Origin: Leuconostoc pseudomesenteroides KCTC 3652
Lineage (GTDB): Bacteria; Bacillota; Bacilli; Lactobacillales; Lactobacillaceae
Assembly (NCBI RefSeq): GCF_014634745.1
Contig: NZ_BMBP01000002.1
Span: forward strand, 392,978-456,977
DNA: 64,000 nt
Direction of reading: 5' to 3'
In this document: piece by piece, positions 7,312-16,265 of the stretch
Position numbering within the stretch: the stretch's first letter is position 1
Layout of the letters: every line of letters begins with the position of its first letter
The notes under the pieces: model-generated
Databases searched by the model: none
What the model was told of the DNA's origin: nothing
Seen by the model: the letters and a program-made list of their open reading frames with translations, nothing else
Program-made: the position numbers and the translations under genes

Positions 7312-7842
7312 TTAATACTCCATCAACGCTAAAAATGGTACTTCGCCGGCTTCCATGATCTTTTCACGACCATGTAAATCTTCCAACTCAATAATGAAAG
7401 CAACGCCGGCAACTATACCACCTAGTTTTTCAATGATTTCTCGTGTCGCATTAATTGTGCCGCCAGTAGCTAGTAAGTCATCAACAATTAGGACACGCTG
7501 ACCTGGTTTGATGGCATCCTCATGAATTTCAAGTTCGTTAACGCCACCATACTCAAGTGTATAGGATGCACTGACGGCTTTACGCGGAAGTTTGCCACCT
7601 TTACGTGCTGGGACAAAACCAATGCCCAAAGTGTAGGCTAATGGTGACCCGACAATAAAGCCACGTGATTCAGGTCCTGCAATTAAAGCAACATTCAATT
7701 GCTTGGCAAAATCTGCTATCGCGTCAACCGCCTGTTTGTAAGCAACGCCATCTCCCATCAATGGTGAAATATCACGAAAATTGACACCCGGTTCAGGAAA
7801 GTTTTCTACTGTTGCAACGTAATCATGTAAATCTACTGTCAT
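7312..7842 (-). CDS. apt: Adenine phosphoribosyltransferase
   Basis: Salvages adenine to AMP using PRPP. The 176-residue protein has [15 protein letters not shown] at the N-terminus, the adenine-site loop [10 protein letters not shown], and the PRPP-binding motif [14 protein letters not shown] prefer ATG 7842 (MTVDLHDYV), preceded by an AGAGAAAAAGA purine tract, over the in-frame TTG at 7860. It sits 35 bases after recJ, the gene order recJ-apt being common in Firmicutes, so rnz-recJ-apt-popT is probably one transcription unit. Confidence 0.95.
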   Translation of the reverse strand: MTVDLHDYVATVENFPEPGVNFRDISPLMGDGVAYKQAVDAIADFAKQLNVALIAGPESRGFIVGSPLAYTLGIGFVPARKGGKLPRKAVSASYTLEYGGVNELEIHEDAIKPGQRVLIVDDLLATGGTINATREIIEKLGGIVAGVAFIIELEDLHGREKIMEAGEVPFLALMEY

Positions 7843-7877
7843 TCTTTTTCTCTGAGCCAAAGCTCATACTTTCTAAA

Positions 7878-9845
7878 TTATCGACCAGCTAAATATTTTT
7901 GGTAGGTTGTGGAAGTTGTTAATGATTTTTGTGCGGCATTTGGGTTGATTTTGACAAAACCGTCATGTACTGTCACAAAATCTAACTCGATAAACACTTG
8001 CACCATAATATTAAGGTCCTTTTTGCTAATATTGAATTGCTTGGCAATTTTATCCAAATTTTCCGCAAAATTCAAGGTTTGATTGTGATATATAAATTTA
8101 TATAAAGTCGCAAAAAACCTTTTATGCTCTTCATTATCATCTTTTTGAACCGGTAAATCAACATCAAGTAATAATAATTGTAATGTTTTTTTGCCTCGAA
8201 AATAATTCAAACCTAACGTACCAACCATGGCATGCCCATTAGGCTGTGCAACTACTGGCAACCAGTCGGGATGATTAAAGCCGAGCACCTCAACATTATT
8301 TTGCAATTTTAACTTGATATGCTGTTTAGCATTGCCCATTGTTACAGCACTGACGACACTCGGTGACTTTAAAGCAAAGACAGGCTGCGGATTATCTGTT
8401 CCAAATGGTTCCATCATTTGCAAATCATGATAAATTTCAGTAGTCATCGCTTCAGGTGGCAAAACCAAATTGACATCTATTGGCTCGGGTTTCACAATAA
8501 TCTGATCATTTTGTGAACGTATTTGTTCAATTAGCTTTTTGAGGTTATCTGGGGTTATTGCCAAACCCAAAGCGCTTTTGTGACCACCAAACGTTGCATA
8601 TAAATGACGATAATCATTCATCAACTGATACAAATCAAAATCACCAAACGTTCGACCCGACCCTTTATAGATACCGTCAACTAAACTCAAAACAATCACA
8701 GGTTTGTGAAGTATATCAACTAATCGACTAGCAACAATTCCTAAAATACCCTGATGCCAACTATCCCCAGCTACAATAACTACTTTATCTTGCTGATATT
8801 TTTCTGACAAAGCAACTTGTTTTGCTGCACCCAAAACTTCCTCAACAATTTCTTGGCGCTGAGCATTCAATGCTTCAACCTCAGAAGCTAAGGTGGCAGC
8901 TTCTTCTGGATCTTGAGACATCAACAGTTTTAGTGATAAATCAGCATCCCCCAATCGTCCTACCGCATTAATGCGTGGTGCAATTTTGAAGCCGACTGTT
9001 TCTGAAATGACTGGTTCATTATCTTTTTGACCAGCGTTCTTTAAAATGGCACTCAAGCCTGGACGCGGCGCTTGATTGATTTGTTGTAAACCAAGTGCCA
9101 CAAGAACACGATTTTCGTCGGTTAGCGACACCATATCTGCTAATTCGCCTAATGCCACTAAATCCAAGAGCTCTGTGGGTAACTCAGAAATATCAGTGGC
9201 AGTTTGGCCATCGCTGAGTAAAGCCTGCGCCACTTTAAAAGCCACACCTGCTCCTGACAAGTCACCAAATGGATAGTTTCCTTCCGGATGTCTTGGATGT
9301 ACAATTGCAAAAGCTTTTGGTAGTGTTGCAGGTAATTCATGATGGTCGGTAATAATCACATCAATACCTTGCGCCATTGCATATTCAACCGCTTCATTAC
9401 CACTAACGCCATTATCAACTGTCACGATTAGTTGTGCACCATCTGCAATTAATTTTTGATAGGCCGCAACATTAGGCCCATATCCATCAGAAAAACGATT
9501 TGGAATATAGGCAGTCACATCAGCGCCCAAAACTTCTAATGCCTCAACCATAATGGCTGTACTGGTGACACCGTCCATATCATAATCGCCATACACAACA
9601 ATTTTTTCACCGCCAAACGCTGCTTCTTGCAAACGCTCAATAGTGGCCGCCATATCATGGAGCGCCATCGGATCGTGGAGCGTAGACATACTAGGTTTTA
9701 AATACTGAAAAGCAGCCTCAGGCGAATCATAGCCTTTTTGGGCAACAATCATTGCGGAAAGTTGGCTAATATTTAATTGTGACACCAGTTGTTTAACAAC
9801 TTTATCATTTGGTTTTGGCAACATATGCCAGTTACTTTGACTCAT
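7878..9845 (-). CDS. recJ: Single-stranded-DNA-specific exonuclease RecJ
   Basis: A 5'-to-3' exonuclease on single-stranded DNA, acting in recombination and mismatch or base-excision repair. The 655-residue protein has the DHH-family motifs: [16 protein letters not shown] (residues about 82-97) with the metal-binding aspartates, VTVDNGVSG, and ITDHHELP. The DHHA1 part carries [10 protein letters not shown] and [13 protein letters not shown]-terminal extension of about 90 residues looks like the Firmicute-type helix-turn-helix tail ([19 protein letters not shown]). Its start overlaps the end of rnz by 14 bases. Confidence 0.95.
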   Translation of the reverse strand: MSQSNWHMLPKPNDKVVKQLVSQLNISQLSAMIVAQKGYDSPEAAFQYLKPSMSTLHDPMALHDMAATIERLQEAAFGGEKIVVYGDYDMDGVTSTAIMVEALEVLGADVTAYIPNRFSDGYGPNVAAYQKLIADGAQLIVTVDNGVSGNEAVEYAMAQGIDVIITDHHELPATLPKAFAIVHPRHPEGNYPFGDLSGAGVAFKVAQALLSDGQTATDISELPTELLDLVALGELADMVSLTDENRVLVALGLQQINQAPRPGLSAILKNAGQKDNEPVISETVGFKIAPRINAVGRLGDADLSLKLLMSQDPEEAATLASEVEALNAQRQEIVEEVLGAAKQVALSEKYQQDKVVIVAGDSWHQGILGIVASRLVDILHKPVIVLSLVDGIYKGSGRTFGDFDLYQLMNDYRHLYATFGGHKSALGLAITPDNLKKLIEQIRSQNDQIIVKPEPIDVNLVLPPEAMTTEIYHDLQMMEPFGTDNPQPVFALKSPSVVSAVTMGNAKQHIKLKLQNNVEVLGFNHPDWLPVVAQPNGHAMVGTLGLNYFRGKKTLQLLLLDVDLPVQKDDNEEHKRFFATLYKFIYHNQTLNFAENLDKIAKQFNISKKDLNIMVQVFIELDFVTVHDGFVKINPNAAQKSLTTSTTYQKYLAGR

Positions 9846-10788
9846 GAATTTCTTTCTTAAATGGAATTTCGATTACATCCAAATCTCGCGCAACGTATGT
9901 GTTTGGAAATACTTTTCGCACGTCTTGAATGAGATTTTTGACCAACGGACCAACATAACGTGCTGACAAATGTGTCAACACTAGCTTGCCAACTTGGGCT
10001 TTTCTGGCTACATTGGCCGCATTAATGCTAGTTGAATGGGCGTGTGCCCTCGCCATCTTTGATTCTTCATCACTTGCACCATAAGTACTTTCATGCACTA
10101 ATACATCCGCATGATGCGCCAATAAAGCGATATTATCATTGGGCCGCGTGTCTAGTATCAATGTCACAACACGTCCTTTTTGTGTTTCCCCGATGTAATC
10201 CAGTCCGTTTATCGTACGACCGTCAGGCAATGTCACTGTTTTACCTGCCTTTAACCGACCATATAAAGGTCCAGATGGTATATTTTCAGCACGTAACTTG
10301 TCAACCAAGAGTTCCCCTGGATGATCTTTTTCAACAACGCGGAATCCCCAAGTTTCAATGCGGTGACGCATCGGTGCGGCAATCACTTGGAAGGTTGGAT
10401 CATCAAAAATAACCCCTTCCTGCAAAGCTACATAATTAATAGGATAAGACAGACGAGTTTCAGAAACACGCAAAGCAGTCTGTACAAAATCTTTAATGCC
10501 TTTAGGACCATAGATCGTTAACGGTTCATTTTTATCAGCACCTTGAAACGAGCGTGAGCTCAAAAAACCAGGTAGCCCAAAAATATGATCACCGTGTAGA
10601 TGAGATATGAAAATTTTTTCGACTTTACGTGGTCGAATTGTTGTTTTTAAAATTTGGTGCTGTGTGGCTTCCCCAACATCAAATAGCCAAACAGCGTTTC
10701 GTTCATCCAGTAGCCGTAAAGCAATACTAGTCACATTTCTAAATTTAGATGGCTGGCCAGATCCAGTCCCAAGAAATTCAAGTTGCAT
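9832..10788 (-). CDS. rnz: Ribonuclease Z
   Basis: Zinc-dependent endonuclease that trims the 3' end of tRNA precursors. The 318-residue protein shows the metallo-beta-lactamase motif [12 protein letters not shown] (residues about 63-74), the later aspartate in LILDTRPND, the histidine-rich ARAHAHS segment, and a final [10 protein letters not shown]-terminal [14 protein letters not shown] is typical. It is the first gene of the rnz-recJ-apt set; the two following reading frames overlap or nearly touch. Confidence 0.95.
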   Translation of the reverse strand: MQLEFLGTGSGQPSKFRNVTSIALRLLDERNAVWLFDVGEATQHQILKTTIRPRKVEKIFISHLHGDHIFGLPGFLSSRSFQGADKNEPLTIYGPKGIKDFVQTALRVSETRLSYPINYVALQEGVIFDDPTFQVIAAPMRHRIETWGFRVVEKDHPGELLVDKLRAENIPSGPLYGRLKAGKTVTLPDGRTINGLDYIGETQKGRVVTLILDTRPNDNIALLAHHADVLVHESTYGASDEESKMARAHAHSTSINAANVARKAQVGKLVLTHLSARYVGPLVKNLIQDVRKVFPNTYVARDLDVIEIPFKKEIHESK

Positions 10789-10844
10789 GTTTTTTTACCT
10801 ACGGCGTGCTTTCCTTTTAACGTTCATAACGAAATCAATTATAA

Positions 10845-10866
10845 CAAAAAAAAAGCGTCTCCGCTC
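10845..10866 (-). terminator. Short weak terminator after msrA
   Basis: On the minus strand AGCG-GAGA-CGCT is followed by nine T residues. The stem is only 4-5 base pairs, so termination may be partial. Confidence 0.4.
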
Positions 10867-10899
10867 ATTTTCAGCGATTTTCAGTATCCTAAAAATCTG

Positions 10900-11421
10900 T
10901 TACTCTTGTTGCCAATTGGCTAGTTTGAAAGCTAATCGTTGCTCCATCTCAAGCGCTTCTCGAGTAGGATCTTTCTTGTAAAATTCTTGGTGATACTCTT
11001 CAGCTTCATAAAATGGTTTAACATTTTCAATCGTTGTGACAATTGGATCGGTAAATCGACCAGACGCAGCTAAATTAACTTTAGATTTTTCGGCAATTTG
11101 ACGCTGTTTTTCGTCAGCAACAAAGATAACAGGTCGATAGTTATCACCACGATCTTGAAATTGCCCCATTGCGTCAGTTGGATCTGTTTGTTCCCAATAG
11201 ATTTCAACTAATTCTGCATAAGTTATTTTTTCGGGATCAAACCAAATTTTAACTGCTTCTGTATGACCAGTGGTGTGTGATGATACTTCCTCATAAGTTG
11301 GATTAACCGTGTGTCCGCCTGTGTAGCCAGAACGTACCTTTTCAATTCCCGGTAACGAATCAAAAGGTTGCACCATGCACCAAAAGCAACCGCCTGCAAA
11401 TACTGCTGTTTCAATTGCCAT
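10900..11421 (-). CDS. msrA: Peptide methionine-S-sulfoxide reductase MsrA
   Basis: Reduces the S epimer of methionine sulfoxide in proteins, using thioredoxin. The 173-residue protein has the active-site motif GGCFWC with the nucleophile Cys12 and Cys15 near it, and the family segments [16 protein letters not shown] and WEQTDPTD. No C-terminal resolving cysteine pair is visible. ATG 11421 follows AAGGAG. It is separate from msrB (61428-61868), which handles the R epimer; trxA lies at 49304-49618. Confidence 0.96.
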   Translation of the reverse strand: MAIETAVFAGGCFWCMVQPFDSLPGIEKVRSGYTGGHTVNPTYEEVSSHTTGHTEAVKIWFDPEKITYAELVEIYWEQTDPTDAMGQFQDRGDNYRPVIFVADEKQRQIAEKSKVNLAASGRFTDPIVTTIENVKPFYEAEEYHQEFYKKDPTREALEMEQRLAFKLANWQQE

Positions 11422-11481
11422 TATTTTCTCCTTACAAATTAAAAGTAAAATGATTTGATTCTAATTTTACTTTAATTCTCA

Positions 11482-12435
11482 TCAAATTTCAAAGGTTTCT
11501 TGTTGCTTGGCCAATTTAACACGTTCAATATCTTCTTTTGCATGAATCAATCGTGTTACAAGTGCATTAAAAGGTGTGGCGATATGATTTTCACGTCCCA
11601 ATTTAGCAAAATAACCATTCAAAAAATCGATTTCAGTTCGCTTACCAGCTTGAATATCTTGGTACATTGATGGGTAGTGATTACCTGCGTTTTCTGGTTT
11701 TAGCAAATTCGACAAGTCGCTTAAAATACTATTTACATCAACATTAACGCCAGCCGCGTCGCCAACTTGCTTAATCTCATCTAAAATGTTCAATGCAAGA
11801 TCCATGCCATTCCCTGCTGTGCCGAACTCCGCAATGTTGGCATCAAGTAAGACTGTCAATGGGTTGAGGACAGAATTAATGCCCGCTTTGTGCCAAATAG
11901 CTTCTACAACATTATCGGATACTTCAGCATTAAGCCCTGCTTCATTCAAAGCAGTGACAACAGCGGTAATATCTGCGTGATCAATCGCTTGTAATTTAAT
12001 TGAGCCTGTGCCTGTCACATGAATTTCACCAGGTTGGACCAAATCAGATGTCCACAGAGTTACCCCAGCGATAATTTGTTGTGATGACACATGCTTTGCC
12101 ATTACTTCAACATTACCCAGTCCATTTGACAAGACTAATAACTGCGTTTGTTTTGTGATAAGCGGTTGAATATCAGTTAACATACGATCCAATTGTGGTG
12201 TTTTCGTCAATAAAATCACCAAATCAAATTCACCAGTAACTTCTTTGGGTGTCATGACTGGAATAAAATATTTTTTAGATGACCCGTCATCCTCTGTCAC
12301 AGTCAATCCCTTGGTATTGATTGCCGCAATGTGCGCTGCCCAACCATCAATACCAATTACATCGTGACCAGCACGTTGCAACATTACACCAACTCGCGCA
12401 CCTAATGCGCCAAAACCCGCAATTGCAATTTTCAT
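11482..12435 (-). CDS. panE: Ketopantoate reductase family (PanE-like) oxidoreductase
   Basis: NADPH-dependent reductase of the 2-dehydropantoate 2-reductase family, 317 residues. The N-terminus IAGFGALGARVG is the Rossmann GxGxxG loop; the catalytic lysine region is IWHKAGINSVLNPLTVLL; and the C-terminal domain carries NHYPSMYQDIQAGKRTEIDFLNGY. In lactic acid bacteria PanE homologues may act as D-2-hydroxyacid dehydrogenases on branched-chain 2-keto acids instead of making pantoate, and sequence alone does not decide. No other pantothenate gene is nearby. The start codon lacks a good ribosome binding site, but a 13-codon ORF with GGAGG upstream ends three bases before it. Confidence 0.85.
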   Translation of the reverse strand: MKIAIAGFGALGARVGVMLQRAGHDVIGIDGWAAHIAAINTKGLTVTEDDGSSKKYFIPVMTPKEVTGEFDLVILLTKTPQLDRMLTDIQPLITKQTQLLVLSNGLGNVEVMAKHVSSQQIIAGVTLWTSDLVQPGEIHVTGTGSIKLQAIDHADITAVVTALNEAGLNAEVSDNVVEAIWHKAGINSVLNPLTVLLDANIAEFGTAGNGMDLALNILDEIKQVGDAAGVNVDVNSILSDLSNLLKPENAGNHYPSMYQDIQAGKRTEIDFLNGYFAKLGRENHIATPFNALVTRLIHAKEDIERVKLAKQQETFEI

Positions 12436-12530
12436 GATTTATTGTCGCATATCATCCAATCGGAAACGATTGTGATACACTTCCTCCACTTTACTTATTA
12501 GTACCGTACCATATTTTCTCATCTATAAGT

Positions 12531-12558
12531 AAAATAAAAAGCTAAGATTTTTCTTAGC
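12531..12558 (-). terminator. Terminator after rimM-trmD
   Basis: GCTAAGA (12541-12547) pairs with TCTTAGC (12552-12558). On the minus strand a T-rich tail (12540-12531) follows. The trmD stop codon lies within the stem. Confidence 0.85.
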
Positions 12559-13294
12559 CTTCCGTCATTTCTTCAGTTTTAATGTCATCGAGTAAATCAC
12601 GTTCTTGTGCGGTTAATTGACGATTTTCGAGCAAATCCGGTCGTCGCAAGTAGGTCCGTCGCAATGATTCTTTCAAACGCCACTCTGCAATTTTAGCATG
12701 ATTGCCATTAGTCAAAACTTCTGGTACTTGTCGTCCTCTAAAGTCTGCTGGTCTAGTGTATTGCGGAAATTCAAGCAGGCCATTCTGAAATGAATCGTCA
12801 TCAGCACTTGAAGCGTTGCCAAGAATTTCCGGTAAGAAGCGCACTGTGGCATCAATAATAACCATCGCGCCCAGTTCACCACCAGTTAAAACATAATCCC
12901 CAAGTGAGATTTCATCATCTACTAACTCGCGAATACGATCATCATAACCCTCATAATGGCCCGCAATAAATGTCAAATGGTCATATTGCGCCAGTTCTTG
13001 TGCAACAGAATGATTAAACTGTCGTCCGGCAGGGTCCAATAAAATGACATGTCCCTCATCACCGGCCTTTTTTTCAACATCGGCCATCGCATCAAAAATT
13101 GGTTGTGGCATCAATAACATGCCCGCACCACCGCCGAATGGATAGTCATCAACATTATTATGCTTGTTGTCCGTAAAATCACGAAAATCAGTCACATTAA
13201 AATCAAGTGCCTGTTTGTCAATCGCTTTTCCAATAATTGATTGTCGCATCGGCGCAAACATATCTGGAAAAAGGCTTAAAACATCAATTCGCAT
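12554..13294 (-). CDS. trmD: tRNA (guanine37-N1)-methyltransferase
   Basis: Methylates G37 next to the anticodon, preventing frameshifting. The 246-residue protein is a SPOUT (trefoil-knot) methyltransferase: [13 protein letters not shown] at the start, [26 protein letters not shown], and the knot segment [17 protein letters not shown] with the SAM pocket. It overlaps the end of rimM by one base (TAATG), a standard coupling. In most Firmicutes the order is rpsP-rimM-trmD-rplS; here rpsP is 11 kb away and rplS is absent from the window. Confidence 0.97.
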   Translation of the reverse strand: MRIDVLSLFPDMFAPMRQSIIGKAIDKQALDFNVTDFRDFTDNKHNNVDDYPFGGGAGMLLMPQPIFDAMADVEKKAGDEGHVILLDPAGRQFNHSVAQELAQYDHLTFIAGHYEGYDDRIRELVDDEISLGDYVLTGGELGAMVIIDATVRFLPEILGNASSADDDSFQNGLLEFPQYTRPADFRGRQVPEVLTNGNHAKIAEWRLKESLRRTYLRRPDLLENRQLTAQERDLLDDIKTEEMTEG

Positions 13295-13815
13295 TAATCT
13301 AACAACCCTTCTAAAACATCAATGGTAATCAATTTGTCGTTGACGTTTATTTCCTTTACAACATCATCAATCAGCGGAATGAGTGCATCAGATTGACCTT
13401 CACGTTTAACAATCCAAACATCATTAGCACCAGTGGTCATAATCTCTTTAACAATACCGATATGATTGCCTGATAAGTCAACAACCTCACTATCAATGAT
13501 TTCATCATAATAATATTCATCATCGCCGAGTTCTGGACGTGAATTGCCTTCTACGTAAACATCATCGCCTTTGTATTTTTCAATCTCGTTAATATTGCTG
13601 ACACCGTCGAAGAGTACCAACCAAGCATTTTTGTGTAAACGTGAGGATTTAACTGTTACCGGTACGCGACCTTGTTTGGTATCAATAAAAAGAGACGCTC
13701 CTTTTTGGAAACGTTCTTCTGCAAAATCGGTGATAGCCATAATTTTGACTTCGCCACGGATACCATGCGTGTTAACAATTGTGCCCACTTTAAAAAAATT
13801 ATCTGTATTAGTCAT
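13294..13815 (-). CDS. rimM: Ribosome maturation factor RimM
   Basis: Assists late assembly of the 30S subunit head, binding ribosomal protein S19. The 173-residue protein has the N-terminal RimM beta barrel ([17 protein letters not shown]) and a C-terminal PRC-barrel ([13 protein letters not shown] through VLEGLLD). Start ATG 13815. Translationally coupled to trmD by a one-base overlap. No ribosomal protein gene lies upstream; the divergent or unlinked neighbour is ogt, 44 bases away in the same direction. Confidence 0.95.
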   Translation of the reverse strand: MTNTDNFFKVGTIVNTHGIRGEVKIMAITDFAEERFQKGASLFIDTKQGRVPVTVKSSRLHKNAWLVLFDGVSNINEIEKYKGDDVYVEGNSRPELGDDEYYYDEIIDSEVVDLSGNHIGIVKEIMTTGANDVWIVKREGQSDALIPLIDDVVKEINVNDKLITIDVLEGLLD

Positions 13816-13859
13816 GACTCTATTGTATCAGGTTTTTAAGTAACAACCTATACTCCAAG

Positions 13860-14342
13860 TTAATCAATTTTAATGCCTTCTAGGGTTAATAGTTGCGTTT
13901 TGACTAAAGTACCATATCGAAATTTACCAACGCCACCACTTTTAGGCAAAATACGGTGACAAGCATTAATAATTGGCAATGGATTTTTACCAACAGCGCT
14001 TGCGACAGCGCGAATCGCCTTAGGACGACCCACTTTTTCTGCTAATTGACTATAAGTCAATGTGCCTTTGAACTGATTAAGCGTTCGCCAGACTGATTTT
14101 TGAAATTCAGTACCCGAAAGAAAATCAATTGGCACACGCGTCCAGTCAACTGACAAACCATTTTCGTATTGATGGAACAATTGCGCAACCGGCAGTGTAT
14201 CTGGTTCTAACTCATATCCTTGATATTCAGACAGAAACTCAGCTACCCCATCGTTGGCCAAACTGATAAAAACTAAATGTCCATCACGCTCAAAAGCGGT
14301 TAAATGACCGCCCAAAAAATCAATTGTCTCATACTTAATCAT
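13860..14342 (-). CDS. ogt: Methylated-DNA-protein-cysteine methyltransferase
   Basis: Suicide repair protein that takes the alkyl group from O6-methylguanine onto its own cysteine. The 160-residue protein has the Ada/MGMT C-terminal domain: FQKSVWRTL, TYSQLAEKVGRPKAIRAVASA, and the acceptor region NACHRILP with Cys128. The usual residue before the cysteine is proline (PCHR); here it is alanine. The cysteine itself and the following HR are kept, so activity is plausible, unlike alkyltransferase-like proteins, which lose the cysteine. Confidence 0.9.
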   Translation of the reverse strand: MIKYETIDFLGGHLTAFERDGHLVFISLANDGVAEFLSEYQGYELEPDTLPVAQLFHQYENGLSVDWTRVPIDFLSGTEFQKSVWRTLNQFKGTLTYSQLAEKVGRPKAIRAVASAVGKNPLPIINACHRILPKSGGVGKFRYGTLVKTQLLTLEGIKID

Positions 14343-14418
14343 ACGTTTAGTTTATCATGATGATAATGATTCAACAATTATCTTGCATTAAAAGTTAACC
14401 TTGTTTGCCAAAATAGTT

Positions 14419-14649
14419 TTACTTATTTTTTTCAACTTTAAGCGATGTGAGTTGGCTTAATAATTTACGTATTCGTGAATGGCATATACCAGATTCTGTT
14501 TCATTAAAATCAGTACCGAAGACTTTCCATAGCAGATAAACAATGCCTAAGACCAACAAAAAACCACCAGCAACTTCAATAATAAGTATATCTGGAATTA
14601 GAATGACAATAACAATTGTTAAAAATATAGCAACTATGAATGCAGGCAT
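14419..14649 (-). CDS. Small two-helix membrane protein (76 aa)
   Basis: Unrecognised. Two hydrophobic segments (about residues 3-22 and 25-44), then a charged tail (FGTDFNETES and RIRKLLSQLTSLKVEKNK). Start ATG 14649 follows GGAGA at a good distance, which supports translation. It lies at the edge of an AT-rich patch containing a decayed gene. Function unknown. Confidence 0.55.
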   Translation of the reverse strand: MPAFIVAIFLTIVIVILIPDILIIEVAGGFLLVLGIVYLLWKVFGTDFNETESGICHSRIRKLLSQLTSLKVEKNK

Positions 14650-14693
14650 AATAGTTCTCCATTCTGCGATAGTATTAATTGCTAAACTGCTGT

Positions 14694-15275
14694 TTAGTTA
14701 CCATTTATAATATCATTAAATTTCTGTAATAGATATCTCATTTCAATCCCTTTTTTAGGATTCAAATAAAAAATTTTTTGGGGTGATTTTTGCCACTGAA
14801 ACTTGATTGCTATTTGAAATGATTGCGGGTTTTTAATGGTGTGTGAAACAAGGTAAAATTATTGGAACATATAATCTGAAACGATTATATCTCGTTGGAT
14901 ATATACTCTGGAAGTTATTATAATATCAATTTCTAATTTTTGAAGTGACGAAAAACAACGACTGACATTATTCAAAACAGCCGTACATACTAATTATCAA
15001 CAGCAGATGACAGTGCTGCACCATCTGTTGTACCGGAATTTTTAATATAGTCTACCACTTGTTTCATTTACGGAACGGTTGTATCTAGTTGAATTTGCTC
15101 ATTTTCTTATAATAATCAGTTTAAAAATTACTAGCTACCCCATGGTTGATTATTTTCAATTGGTCCTTTAACTTCACTGAGCAGTATAGTCCCTATCCAG
15201 TTTTTTTACATTTTGTAAAGAATTTTAGAACTTCGCGCATTAGTTTATCGTAATAATCCTATTCCAATTTGTGCT
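14694..15275 (-). pseudogene. Decayed gene, family not recognised
   Basis: No intact ORF exists here, but conceptual minus-strand translation gives protein-like runs broken by stops and frame changes. One frame reads MREVLKFFTKCKKTG before a stop. Another carries GTILLSEVKGPIENNQPWGS and, after several stops, MKQVVDYIKNSGTTDGAALS. A third carries SLQKLEIDIIITSRVYIQRD and, past one stop, FQIAIKFQWQKSPQKIFYLN ending at TAA 14694-14696. The pieces are in consistent order and orientation, as expected of a gene inactivated long ago. I cannot name the family. No transposase signature was found. Confidence 0.5.
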
Positions 15276-15391
15276 TTATATACAATTATTCCATAATTAA
15301 AATCTGATTTTTGTTACTCATTATTATTTGAATCTAAAAAATTCATTCACCTGGAAAAATTATGAGTAACACCTGATTAATTATTTTTTCA

Positions 15392-16132
15392 TCATTCATC
15401 TATCGAATACCTGTTCATTCCATTATGTTCACTAATTTCTTTACCTTGACTATCAAATTTTGGTAATGCTGCACTTAGTTGTCCAATTCCATTATATTGA
15501 ATAAATAGATATAGATATTGACCACTTTCTAATCCCATTTTTTCCGTATTTTTAAATGAAATAACAGTATTGACTTTATTATTTTCAATATTTTCACTAT
15601 CTTTTTCAAAAACTTTAGCGTTGTATGTTGGTATTTCTTTTATATCAAATTTTGTACTAGCTAGGCCAGTTGGACCAATATTACCACTTGATGTTGAATA
15701 TTGAAATTGAACATTATTATTATCAAAATCTATGATAATTCTTTGCGGCGCCTTGTTATTTCCATTTTCAGTAACTAAATTAAACGTTTTAGATCCCGTT
15801 AAAATTTCATCTCTGATTTTGTAAGGATAGTCTTTATCATCAGTAACATAAGCTCCGCCCATTCCTTGATTATTTTCTGTTTCTGAATCTGATTCACTTT
15901 GACTTTCAATACTGCTAGATGTTGCCGCTGAACTTGATTTATCACTACTTGATAAACTATCTTTTTTATCTGTTTTTATCACGCTTGATTTTGATAAAGT
16001 GTGATTATTACTGGTTTTGCCAGTGATAATAAAAAATGATACTATCAATAAACCTGATAATAAAAAGATAATAGCATATAATACGCCGTTACCTTTCCTT
16101 AATGCACCATGTCTATTATTGTACTTACTCAT
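15392..16132 (-). CDS. Membrane-anchored Ser-rich extracytoplasmic protein
   Basis: A 246-residue unrecognised protein. Residues 1-15 are basic (MSKYNNRHGALRKGNG) and are followed by one membrane helix (about 17-37), giving a signal-anchor topology. A Ser/Asp/Lys-rich linker (about 45-85) leads to a globular, Asn-rich C-terminal domain of about 160 residues outside the cell. No lipobox cysteine or LPXTG motif is present. ATG 16132 is preferred; GTG 16141 is in frame but nearer the only purine tract (AAGTGGGTG). Base composition is visibly AT-richer than the neighbouring core genes, suggesting recent acquisition. Function unknown. Confidence 0.7.
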   Translation of the reverse strand: MSKYNNRHGALRKGNGVLYAIIFLLSGLLIVSFFIITGKTSNNHTLSKSSVIKTDKKDSLSSSDKSSSAATSSSIESQSESDSETENNQGMGGAYVTDDKDYPYKIRDEILTGSKTFNLVTENGNNKAPQRIIIDFDNNNVQFQYSTSSGNIGPTGLASTKFDIKEIPTYNAKVFEKDSENIENNKVNTVISFKNTEKMGLESGQYLYLFIQYNGIGQLSAALPKFDSQGKEISEHNGMNRYSIDE

Positions 16133-16183
16133 GATATTCACCCACTTATAAATGATATTATTACATAATATTTCAAATAAAAC

Positions 16184-16222
16184 AAAAAATATCGTATTTT
16201 TTTATTAATTACGATATTTTTT
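16184..16222. terminator. AT-rich hairpin upstream of the rexB-rexA end
   Basis: AAAAAATATCGTA (16184-16196) pairs with 16210-16222 and is flanked by T runs on both strands. It probably terminates the estA-rexB-rexA transcript. Confidence 0.65.
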
Positions 16223-16265
16223 TCACATTCAATAATATCATATTTTTGAGATAAATAAAGTTTTG

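Noticed and set aside
10032..10412. 126-codon plus-strand ORF opposite rnz
   Set aside because: Antisense shadow; no initiation signals, no domain, wholly inside rnz.
14650..15391. Possible insertion sequence in the AT-rich gap
   Set aside because: No transposase motif, no flanking inverted or direct repeats seen; fragments fit a decayed ordinary gene better.
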